Source: a bacterium (GTDB lineage: Bacteria; CSSED10-310; JAJRTK01). Taken from it: a stretch of DNA of 34,062 nt. Each line of letters starts with the position of its first letter. The first letter of the stretch is position 1. The translations under genes were made by a program, and so were the position numbers. Positions 15,823 through 23,900 of this stretch are shown here, in pieces. The notes beneath the pieces are model-generated. The model was not told the DNA's origin, did no database searches, and saw nothing but the letters and a program-made list of their open reading frames with translations. The stretch spans positions 1-34,062 of the forward strand of contig JAJRTK010000230.1 in the NCBI GenBank assembly GCA_024278345.1, read 5' to 3'.

Positions 15823-16823
15823 TGTGGAGCCTCCTTGGATCCACGATCTTCCCGCTCTAGCGACTGCCCGGTTTCGCTTTGGGAATCCGACCGCTGCACC
15901 GTGACAAGCACCGACACAGGAATAAACTTCGCAGCCAGCCGCTCCGGTTGACTTTCCAGCTCTACCGGTAAGCGGGTACTTGCCCCCTCCTTGAGCCCTT
16001 CGTCGTGTACGCTGGGCTTGAGTCTTTCAGCCGTCATCGACTGAATTAATGACTGGGGACCCTCGAGCTCAATGGACACAACCGGTGGCCGGATTTGCAG
16101 GGCAAGTCTGCCGGATGTGGCCACCACTGCGACGTCCTCAAGGGTTCGCTGCGCGATCTTCTCGCGAATCGTCACGGCGACGATTGCCCTGTGTTCTTTT
16201 GAGAGGGAGACCTGGTTCGGAATTCTGAACCCCACCCTCTGCTTGAAACTCACGGACATGCCATCCAAATCGATAGGCTCGGTTTCAATGGCTACCATTC
16301 GACTCAAGACGGATGGTGGCCCCAACACCTCGGCCACGGGGTCCAAAACACCGATGTCCACGACTTCGTAGCCGTCCTTGGCTGTTCCTTCGATCACGGG
16401 CTGGATTTTGAAGCTTTTTGCCACGATGCTTTCAAGCTTGATTGCCATGAAAGTCGGGCGAATCGACCGAACGTGGATGCCCGGCGGGACCTTTACCTGG
16501 TCTGGAGTCAGCGAGAACTCCACTTGGCCGGGCAACTGTTGCTCGTCGAGAAAGAGCGTCAACGACAATTCTTCCGCCTTAATGTGGGCCATTTTGGCGA
16601 TGGGCCCATAGACAAAAACCTCCACCTGCTTGTCACTCCAGGAAGTGACAAGCAAGGAAGGGGGCCGATTGGCAATAGAAACAGGAATCGTAAATGTTTT
16701 CTCAATATTCTCCGACGTCTGGATGTAGATAAAGAGCAAAAAAGACATGACCAGACATAGAATCTTAGTCAAGAGATTCTTCAGAAACAACCCGGAAATG
16801 AAGCCAATGAGGTTTTTCCACAC
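15819..16823 (-). CDS. YbbR-domain protein (CdaR-like), membrane-anchored
   Basis: A 334-residue protein with one N-terminal transmembrane helix (about residues 15-36, [20 protein letters not shown]) followed by several beta-rich YbbR repeats outside the membrane. Repeat features are visible in [19 protein letters not shown], then P[12 protein letters not shown] and IDLDG near residues 130-190, and again in [12 protein letters not shown]. The C-terminal 25 residues are polar. In Firmicutes and others YbbR/CdaR is encoded next to, and regulates, the diadenylate cyclase CdaA; no cyclase gene is next to it here. The start is GTG at 16823 (GAAGG upstream), giving MWKNLIGF. It is 15 bp downstream of the TetR gene and overlaps pdxJ by 4 bp. 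Confidence 0.85.
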   Translation of the reverse strand: MWKNLIGFISGLFLKNLLTKILCLVMSFLLFIYIQTSENIEKTFTIPVSIANRPPSLLVTSWSDKQVEVFVYGPIAKMAHIKAEELSLTLFLDEQQLPGQVEFSLTPDQVKVPPGIHVRSIRPTFMAIKLESIVAKSFKIQPVIEGTAKDGYEVVDIGVLDPVAEVLGPPSVLSRMVAIETEPIDLDGMSVSFKQRVGFRIPNQVSLSKEHRAIVAVTIREKIAQRTLEDVAVVATSGRLALQIRPPVVSIELEGPQSLIQSMTAERLKPSVHDEGLKEGASTRLPVELESQPERLAAKFIPVSVLVTVQRSDSQSETGQSLEREDRGSKEAPQ

Positions 16824-16838
16824 TTTTTTGCCTTCAGC

Positions 16839-17471
16839 TCAGTCACCCGATTTCGTTCGAGCGCTTGGCTCTTTGACAGCGGCGATTCCTCTCAAGAAGA
16901 GATCGGTCAGCTCGTCGGCGATCTGATCGACACTCCGCCGACGGTAACCCAACAGCCAACTGAGGGAAACCATTTCGATAGCGCCAAAGATTGCTTGCGA
17001 CAAAAGCGCGGAGTCCGCGTCCTCCCGAAACCTTCCTTGCTCTTTACCCTCGAAAACAACAGCAGAAAACAACTTCAAATATTCATTGATGTGCTCAATC
17101 GCCGAAGATTTCAAGAACTTGTTCGATTGCCTAAGCTCGACGAGCAGGACTTCCGCCAGATCGCGATCCGTTTCAAGAAGGTGAATCTGAAAAGAAATCA
17201 AGCAATGAATCTTCTCCTCGACCGATTGTTTTTGCACGATCTCGGATCGTAGACTTTGAATAAACGAATCAATCTCATCTTCAAAGAGCGATATTAATAT
17301 ATCATCCTTTTTTTCAAAATATAGATAAATCGTTCCGTCAGCGACTCGAGCTTTCTTCGCAATATCGCTAATCCGAGAATGATAAAACCCATTCCGCGCA
17401 AAAACTGATTTCGCCGCACCCAAGATCCTCTTGTATTTCTCCGTTCCTTTGCGGTTCTCCCGTTTAGCCAT
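16839..17471 (-). CDS. TetR/AcrR family transcriptional regulator
   Basis: A 210-residue regulator. The DNA-binding domain occupies residues 10-57: RILGAAKSVFARNGFYHSRI, then the HTH SDIAKKARVADGTIYLYFEKKDDIL. The wording of the recognition helix resembles the fatty-acid-responsive FadR/YsiA branch of TetR regulators, but the ligand domain (residues 70-200) is not diagnostic to me. The ATG at 17471 is preceded by TTGAGGAAATC, a good ribosome-binding site; an in-frame GTG at 17495 would start inside a palindromic repeat and is less likely. It is the first gene of a group with the YbbR gene (15 bp downstream) and pdxJ. The upstream region contains the MITE-like element 17491-17581. Confidence 0.92.
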   Translation of the reverse strand: MAKRENRKGTEKYKRILGAAKSVFARNGFYHSRISDIAKKARVADGTIYLYFEKKDDILISLFEDEIDSFIQSLRSEIVQKQSVEEKIHCLISFQIHLLETDRDLAEVLLVELRQSNKFLKSSAIEHINEYLKLFSAVVFEGKEQGRFREDADSALLSQAIFGAIEMVSLSWLLGYRRRSVDQIADELTDLFLRGIAAVKEPSARTKSGD

Positions 17472-17490
17472 GATTTCCTCAACATCATCA

Positions 17491-17581
17491 GGCACTGGTC
17501 ATCGGTGGTGCCTTCGCTCTCGCTACGCTCGGACCCGGCTACCCGACAATTACGCCGAAGGCACCACCGATGACCAAGGCC
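17491..17581. repeat. MITE-like palindromic element with 26-bp inverted arms and flanking 9-bp direct repeats
   Basis: Arms 17491-17516 and 17556-17581 are inverted copies, with 24 of 26 positions matching and the inner 21 identical, around a 39-bp centre. The element is flanked on both sides by ACATCATCA (17482-17490 and 17582-17590), as expected for a target-site duplication. It has no room for a gene. On transcription it would fold into a long hairpin between the small membrane-protein gene and the TetR start codon. Confidence 0.65.
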
Positions 17582-17616
17582 ACATCATCATACCGGATTT
17601 GTCGCCACAGCTCCGA

Positions 17617-18114
17617 TTATTCTCCGCGCTTCTTCCCAATGATCTCTTCCGCAAAAGCCGAGTCCCGCCGAACCCACGTCCTCCATTTTGGGTCGAGGAA
17701 CGTCCGGCGCTCTATACGAGTCTTCTTGGAATTCCATTCAATGCGCTGGGGATAGAAAAAGCCCAAAAGCCGATCCGGTTCTTCGAGCTTCAAGTTTAGC
17801 TTGGCCATGACAGTTCCTTCCGCCTTCTGGGCGATGGTCCGAGGAAACCCTTTTCCTACCAGCATTTCCTCACCAAAGTCTCGGCGCCTCAAATACAGAT
17901 GTCGCCCTGTCCATAGGCCTGTAAAATGATAGTGGCCATTCTCCACGTAACAACGCCCCTCAACAAGCACACCTCGCTGTTCCAAGAGGATTTCCAGCCA
18001 ACCGCTCGCCTCCTCTTGCACCCAGACTCCGGCGATGCTTACACGTCGAGCCCGAAGGAATACCGCAATTCCCGTGACAAAAAGCGTTGCCGATATGAGA
18101 AGATACCCTTCCAT
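17617..18114 (-). CDS. Small membrane-anchored protein of unknown function
   Basis: A 165-residue protein I do not recognise. An N-terminal hydrophobic helix (residues 3-20, GYLLISATLFVTGIAVFL) is followed by a basic patch RARR, suggesting a membrane anchor with the rest in the cytoplasm. The body (25-120) alternates hydrophobic and polar residues with many aromatic residues (GHYHFTGLWTGRHLYLRRRDF), consistent with a beta-rich fold. The C-terminus is strongly basic. The ATG at 18114 lies 8 bp after the stop of the PP2C gene, so the two are almost certainly cotranscribed, and a role with the phosphatase is plausible but unproven. Confidence 0.7.
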   Translation of the reverse strand: MEGYLLISATLFVTGIAVFLRARRVSIAGVWVQEEASGWLEILLEQRGVLVEGRCYVENGHYHFTGLWTGRHLYLRRRDFGEEMLVGKGFPRTIAQKAEGTVMAKLNLKLEEPDRLLGFFYPQRIEWNSKKTRIERRTFLDPKWRTWVRRDSAFAEEIIGKKRGE

Positions 18115-18122
18115 AAGCCAAG

Positions 18123-20474
18123 TTACCGTCCACCAGAGTTTTCGCCTTCATCGACGACTGGTGGTGGCGGCTCCTCTCTATTCGGGTTTTCGTAGATCAC
18201 CTCGACCTCGCCTCCATTGGCGGCTGGATGTGAATTCTTTCCTGTTGCTGGAGTCTTGCCTGGTGCCTTTGAATCATGGGGGAAGATGAAGCTTGGTTCG
18301 TCCTCGCCAAAACTCATGGGGGAGTCAATCACCAACTTTGGTTCTTCGGGCTGCGGTGTTTCCTCGGTTTCTTCGCCAGCGGGTGACTGAGTATCCGCGG
18401 CTCGCCCGATTCTCTGCCGTTCGACAGAACTGATGTGGCCGACATCGACGGCCAATGACAAGAGCTCCATACCCTTGCTTGTCTGCCCGTGACTGAGGAG
18501 CTGGCGGCCAAGTATGTAGGCTGTTTTTCCAAGCCTCTTGTCTAATTCCGAGGACTGCGCTCCCAAATCGCGGGCCTCGCGGTACCGGTTCAATGCCGCA
18601 GCTATCTGTCCCTTGTCTTCCAGCTCCATTCCTTCGATGTAGTAGTCAGTCCCCAGCTCAGTACGAAACTCCGCCGCACGGAATGTTTTTTGCCCCGCAC
18701 GGTAGAGCTTGCGGGCGATAGAGTGCCGCCCCTGCCTACGGAAATGGTTGCCAAGCTCCTTGTAGAACGCGATCCCGAACTGTTTGGGGTTCTTCTGGTC
18801 AGCCTCCAGAAAAACTGGTCTCCCATTGTCCAATGCACCGCAAGACTCGCATCCTCGAACCACTTCCGCCACTTTGTCGAAGAGGATTCCATCGGGCAAT
18901 TCCAGCTCATGGGATTCCCGCGTACGCATCTCGGCCAGCAGGCTTCCGCCCACTCCCTCAAGGAATGCACGACTCATTTCCCTGTCCAGTGGCATTCCCA
19001 CCAAGCTGGCTGTCAATTGTCCTGTCTTTTCCCTGTAACGCAACATCAGAAACTGAACGGAATCGGGACCCAGAGCCAAAAAACCCAGAAAAACCGCCAA
19101 GATCAAGGCAAGGCAAGCCACCAATGGCCACAACGAATGCCGCGAGCCGGAAGTCTCGGATTTTTCCGCCTTCGGAGTTGTTGCCTTGCGCGGCGGTTCT
19201 TCGGCAGAAACCGTGGGAGGAGTTTTTTGGCGGGGCAGAGGCTGGGACTGCTTCGCCGAGGCTGGCGCGGACCGGCGCCCAAGGGTTGAACGAACCTCAT
19301 GGATTTGTCTTGCCGAAAGCCGTGTCGTGGAGTCCAGATCTTCATTGATCATTGCGCCAGATTGGAACGGCGCCGGGCTTTGTAACGAATCGCCACCGTT
19401 GCCTTGGTGCTCGGCAATCCTCTGAACGAGAGATTCCAACACGGCCATCGACTCGATTCCACTGCGCTGCAGGACTCTGTCCCCAGGATCGAGTCTTTCC
19501 ACCACGGGAGCCACAGGTTTGATGGGTATTTTTTCGTCCCCCAAACCCCCTCGTTCTTGAGCTGCGGTAGAGACGAGAGCCGTGGCGGAATCCACCGGCT
19601 TGCCCAAAATTCTATTGGTGTCGGGATAGAGCTCGAAGGTTGTCAAGACCTCGCTACCCTTCTCGGGGGGCTTGCCAAACTTGGCGCCGGTAAGAAGGAT
19701 GACCGTGACATTGTCTGGCGCGCCGTTCTCCTTGACCCGGTCCACCAGTATCCTGAGAGCGCTGTCGAGATCTCGGGCGTTTTTCTTGCAAATCTGAAAC
19801 GTCTGCTCATCGTTGATGACGCCGCAAAGACCATCGGAGCAAAGCAGATAGACTTCGTCCGTGCGAAGGTCGAGAATCTGGCAATCGACCTCCACGTGCG
19901 GACGGTTTCCCAGAGCTCGGGTGATGATATTCCGTCCAAGGATCGATTCGGCTTCTGACTCTGTCAGTTGTTTGGCATCGATGAGCTCTTGGACCCGCGA
20001 ATGGTCTTTGGTCACTCGCTGGACTCTTTCCCCGTCGAAGCGATAGAGGCGAGAATCCCCCACGTGCGCCACGAAACCCGTCTGCCCCATGATCCGCAAA
20101 GCAACGAGCGTTGTCCCCATGCCCCTCAGTTCGGCGTGTTCTTGCGCGTACTCGTAGATAGCGCGATTGGCGGCTTCCACAGCCTGCCGGAGCTTGTCCA
20201 ACTCCTCCAGCGGATCATGGGTCGGCGGCTGGGCTGCACGAGCTTCGTAGAAACTTTCCATCGTCTCTACGGCTAGACGGCTTGCGGTCTCACCGCCTGT
20301 ATGGCCACCCATCCCATCCGCGACAACGAAAAGATTGGTTTCCTCGTCGTACAGATAGCTGTCCTGGTTCGAGGAGCGCCTCAACCCAACGTCGGTGATC
20401 GCGCCTCCGGTATAGCGGAACATTCGCCAAGCGTCCCTTCTCGATTCATGAGAAAATCCCTCAGTGCTGCTCAT
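18123..20474 (-). CDS. PP2C-type Ser/Thr protein phosphatase with transmembrane helix and TPR-like C-terminal domain
   Basis: A 783-residue protein. The PP2C domain (about residues 22-265) has all metal-binding and catalytic motifs: RRSSNQDS, VVADGMGGHTGGE (D53), GMGTTLVAL, AHVGDSRLY, LLCSDGL and GAPDNVTVILL. It should dephosphorylate phosphoserine/threonine in the cytoplasm. A proline- and charge-rich linker (266-445) leads to one transmembrane helix (about 448-470), then about 310 residues that include TPR-like helices (NHFRRQGRHSIARKLYRAG, YIEGMELEDKGQIAAALNRY) and a polar tail. If the phosphatase is cytoplasmic, this tail is periplasmic. The ATG at 20474 has a weak ribosome-binding site; the ATG at 20423, just before the fold, has GAAGGGA upstream and is an alternative. 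FHA and kinase-like genes nearby suggest a phospho-signalling role. Confidence 0.93.
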   Translation of the reverse strand: MSSTEGFSHESRRDAWRMFRYTGGAITDVGLRRSSNQDSYLYDEETNLFVVADGMGGHTGGETASRLAVETMESFYEARAAQPPTHDPLEELDKLRQAVEAANRAIYEYAQEHAELRGMGTTLVALRIMGQTGFVAHVGDSRLYRFDGERVQRVTKDHSRVQELIDAKQLTESEAESILGRNIITRALGNRPHVEVDCQILDLRTDEVYLLCSDGLCGVINDEQTFQICKKNARDLDSALRILVDRVKENGAPDNVTVILLTGAKFGKPPEKGSEVLTTFELYPDTNRILGKPVDSATALVSTAAQERGGLGDEKIPIKPVAPVVERLDPGDRVLQRSGIESMAVLESLVQRIAEHQGNGGDSLQSPAPFQSGAMINEDLDSTTRLSARQIHEVRSTLGRRSAPASAKQSQPLPRQKTPPTVSAEEPPRKATTPKAEKSETSGSRHSLWPLVACLALILAVFLGFLALGPDSVQFLMLRYREKTGQLTASLVGMPLDREMSRAFLEGVGGSLLAEMRTRESHELELPDGILFDKVAEVVRGCESCGALDNGRPVFLEADQKNPKQFGIAFYKELGNHFRRQGRHSIARKLYRAGQKTFRAAEFRTELGTDYYIEGMELEDKGQIAAALNRYREARDLGAQSSELDKRLGKTAYILGRQLLSHGQTSKGMELLSLAVDVGHISSVERQRIGRAADTQSPAGEETEETPQPEEPKLVIDSPMSFGEDEPSFIFPHDSKAPGKTPATGKNSHPAANGGEVEVIYENPNREEPPPPVVDEGENSGGR

Positions 20475-20549
20475 TACCCGTCAGTCGGAAATCCCTGTAG
20501 AAAACCGCGATGGACAAATGCACCAAGGAGTTGCACTTTTTGCAAAATC

Positions 20550-20570
20550 GACTCCATGACCCATGGAGTC
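20550..20570 (-). terminator. Hairpin upstream of the PP2C gene (weak terminator or operator)
   Basis: GACTCCATG and CATGGAGTC pair perfectly around a 3-base loop. On the minus strand the hairpin is followed by GATTTTG, a poor T-tract. It lies downstream of the large regulator gene and about 75 bases upstream of the PP2C start, so it may end one transcript before the next begins. Confidence 0.3.
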
Positions 20571-20643
20571 CCACGCTACGCTCCAACCAAATCTAGCATT
20601 TCGGTCCGACATTCAAAACAACAGCCCGCAGCCAGCACTCTCA

Positions 20644-20853
20644 TCACGGATCTACCACGGTCACTGATCCATCGTCCCGACCAGCGTCCCCGGCGGTCGT
20701 CCCCTCAAAGGTTTGCTGGACTTCGCCTCCGGTAACCTCCTCCTCCTCCTTGGTGGGACCACGCCCAGTCTGCCCCGTCACAACCCGCGATGAGATCTTC
20801 GGGCTGGGACCTATCAGATCCGGTTGACAAGTCCACGCACGAAAGGAACCCAC
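20644..20853 (-). CDS. Possible small protein, unrecognised
   Basis: A 69-codon frame opening with GTG. The predicted peptide is polar, with KEEEEVTGGEVQQ and an acidic C-terminal end GRDDGSVTVVDP, and has no signal peptide or membrane helix. The only support is its position between two same-strand genes and a peptide composition that is not obviously nonsense. The ribosome-binding site is poor, and a second overlapping frame of similar length exists. It may well not be a gene. Confidence 0.2.
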   Translation of the reverse strand: MGSFRAWTCQPDLIGPSPKISSRVVTGQTGRGPTKEEEEVTGGEVQQTFEGTTAGDAGRDDGSVTVVDP

Positions 20854-20884
20854 CGTTCAATTCCGTGAATCCCGTCCAGCCCGC

Positions 20885-20903
20885 CACCGGCAAGATGCCG
20901 GTG
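20885..20903. repeat. REP-like short palindrome
   Basis: CACCGGCA, loop AGA, TGCCGGTG: an 8-bp perfect stem. On the minus strand it sits in a GGTGGCACCGGCATCTTGCC context that, as I recall, recurs as an intergenic repeat in many genomes and is often mistranslated as a TGILPV peptide. It lies about 60 bases after the stop of the sigma-54 regulator gene. Confidence 0.45.
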
Positions 20904-20966
20904 CCACCAGGGCGGCGTCGCGGAGTGTAAAGCAAAAACGCGGGGATTTGATAGGTCCCTTCGGGC

Positions 20967-23900
20967 TCAAGGTTCTTTTCCTTCCTGCAATCCGTCGATA
21001 TCATAACGTTTCATCATCCCCAATAATCCTTGACGCGTGATCCCCAAACGCCGGGCTGTTCGACTACGATTGTTTCCTTCCTTGCGAAGAGCTTCCCAGA
21101 TCATCCGTTTGTCCAGTGCTTCTCTTGCTTCCCTCAAGCTTGTGGAACGCGGTTGCACGCCGGGCGCGAAGACCTCTTGATCCTGGAACAGATGTTCTGG
21201 CTCAATCCACCCCTTCCGCGGCGCCACCAAGACGGCCCTGTGCAGGCAATTCCTCAGCTCCCGGAGATTCCCCGGCCAGGAATAGCCTGCCATCCTTGCC
21301 ACTGCCGCCGCTGAAATCCCCCGAAGTTGACGGCCTTCCGCCCGGCAAACCTCCCTGAAGAAGAACTGGCTGTAAGCCGGTATATCCGTTCTACGCTCCC
21401 TCAATGGCGGAACCTTCAAGAGTAGCCCGGAAAGCCGATAATAGAGATCTTTCCGAAACCGACCCATGGAGCTTTCTTTGGCAAGATCTCTGTTCGTCGC
21501 CAGAATGACTCGAACATTCGCCTGTTTTCTAGCGGTCGAACCCACCATGTGATAGCTCTTATTTTGCAAAAAGACCAGCAGTTTTTGCTGAACTTCAGGG
21601 CCGATATCCCCGATTTCGTCCAGGAACAAAGTTCCCCCTTCGGCGGCGGCGATAAAGCCTTCTTTTCGCTCTGCCGCGCCTGTGAAGGCGCCCTTTTCGT
21701 GGCCAAACAAGATGGAGGAGACAAGCTCTTTTGGTTCGGACGCCAGATCGACCTGCAAGAATTTCCCGCTCTTGCGCCGACTCATCTCGTGGATTTTCCG
21801 AGCCAAATGTGATTTGCCGACGCCACTCTCCCCAAGGAGCAAAACATGGTCGTCGGAACGGGCAAGAACCTCGGCCAATTCCAGGACTCGGCGCATGGCC
21901 TCGGAGCGTCCTGGCAGGAAATCTTCGTTCGCCTCAGAAGAGTTCCAAGAGGGGCTTCTCCCGGAATCAGCATCACGAGCCCGGAGAAGCGCTGTTGCGG
22001 CGAAAGCGGAATAGGTCCCGAAAAAATCCGAAAAACCATCACCAAAGGAGTATCGACCACGGAGAAACAAGTAGCCCAGAGGCACATGACCCTCGAGCAG
22101 ACCGCAGATCCACGTATGTTTTGATACCGATTCGCAGCGCCGGGGAACGCGGCCAAGCTCGGTCACGTCGATGGAGATGGGAGGGGCGGCGGGACCAGAA
22201 AGAACCTCGGCAGTAACAGGATCGAGCAGTGTCAAATGAACTTCTTCTACTCCTGGTAATTCCTCCAAACCATCGACCACCCAGCGTTGGACAGCATTCG
22301 GTTCCCAGGTTTTTTTCAGCAGCTCTCCCAGTCCTACTAGAGCTTCCAAGAAGACGACCGGCCCCAATTCTTGCGCATCCAGGTTCAATGCCGGATCCAG
22401 GCCATCTTGCAGGCTAGCCACGAGCAGAGGAGCCCGCGCAAGAAGCTCAAAGCCCTTTTGCAGGACATTTACAGCTCTGCGGCGTCGGCCGCACCTCAGC
22501 ACGGCCTTCGCCTGATGCACCATGAGCAACCCCCGCCGGTAGCTGGAGTTCAGGGGGCCCGTGAGCTTCAGTCCTTCTTGAAAACTCAGGACGGCCTTCG
22601 CGGGGTCACCTCTTTTGAGATCCAAAAGGCCAAGGGCTTCCCAATAGACGGGATCGACCGGGGAATCAAGACTTTCCAGAATACCGGCTGCAACATCGAG
22701 CTTGCCCTCCATGACCTCGGCAAGGGCGCTGGTAGATAGGTAGGCCTCTCGCCGAAATCCCGAACGAGGAGCCTCAAGCCCCTCCAAAATTTTCTTCGCG
22801 GCCTCAGGCAATCCATGATCGGCAAGGAGCAACGCTTCGTCCAACCCAATCTGGCAATGGATACTAATTTCCCGTGCATCTAGGTTTTCTCGCGCACGCA
22901 AAAACCACTTCCGTGCCTCAACCAACCGGCCTTCATCGCCGTAGATAGTGCCCATGAGCCCCATGGTCCTTGCCCGAAATGAAGAAGCCAGGGGCTGCCG
23001 CAATAATTCCTCGAGCTCGCTTCGAGCGGCTTCGATCTGCTCCATCAAAAAGAGGACGCGTGCCAGGTTGAAACGTGCTTGAGCGGCGTGGGTCCGGAGT
23101 CCTTGACGCAGGGCCAATTCAAGAGCGCGGCGGTGCGATTCCAGGGCATCATCGTAGGCGTCGCGGGCGATTTCCAGCTCGCCGAGCTTGGTCAACAAGC
23201 TCACCTGCTGTGGATCATCGGAAGACAATGATTTCAAAGTGTTTTTCAGCTTTTCAACCCCCTTTGTTCCTTTCCCCAGGCGTCTTTCGAGATCGGCTTG
23301 AATCGACATGAACCGCGTCATCGCCACGGCATCTGCATGAGTGCCCAGCGCCGTTGTGGCAGAAGAAAGCCATTTCGACGCCTCGGCAAGTCTCGATTGC
23401 TGACAACAGACCTGAACGAGGTCCAATGCCAGGGCCAAGATCTGCCGGCCGGTCAGGTTGTCACGCGACCTCCACGCCTGGCTCAACTCCGAATGTGCGT
23501 TGTCGAAAAGACTCTGACGGAAAAACACCTGGCCCAGCCGCAACCGAAGGGGTGCTATCTCTGCCTGGGCTGCTCGATCCAGGAGCTCCGAACAGAGATC
23601 TGTCGCCTTTTCGAAGAGCTCCGCGGATTCTAGGAGCTCCAGTCTTCGCTCACCGTTCAGGGTTCCCAGTTCTCTTGAATGATCGGCGATCAAAGCCCGA
23701 GCCTTCTCTAAGTCTCCCGCGGAGGCCATGCCCAGAATGACCTCAGAAAGCAATTCTGGGCGAACCTCGCCAGCTTGAAGAAGATGCTCGTTCAACGAAA
23801 AAGGCGGGTTATCATCTCCCAAAGCTCCAATTTCCAAGAGAAATGCCAGTGTTCCGTGAAGGCGTCGAAGCTCCTCTTCCGGCACATTTTGTTTGATGAG

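Larger units (their letters stand above)
20475..20966. other. 492-bp intergenic region between the sigma-54 regulator and PP2C genes
   Basis: It holds a 9-bp-stem hairpin (20550-20570), a possible 69-codon minus-strand frame (20644-20853), an 8-bp-stem palindrome (20885-20903) and a direct repeat TGCAC (spaced by 8 bases) close to the PP2C start. No convincing promoter or -24/-12 element was found by eye. Confidence 0.5.

Noticed and set aside
20475-20560. Sigma-54 (-24/-12) promoter upstream of the PP2C gene
   Set aside because: TGCAC and TTGCA words occur, but the distance between GG- and GC-type elements is two bases off the strict spacing, and the words are better described as a direct repeat.
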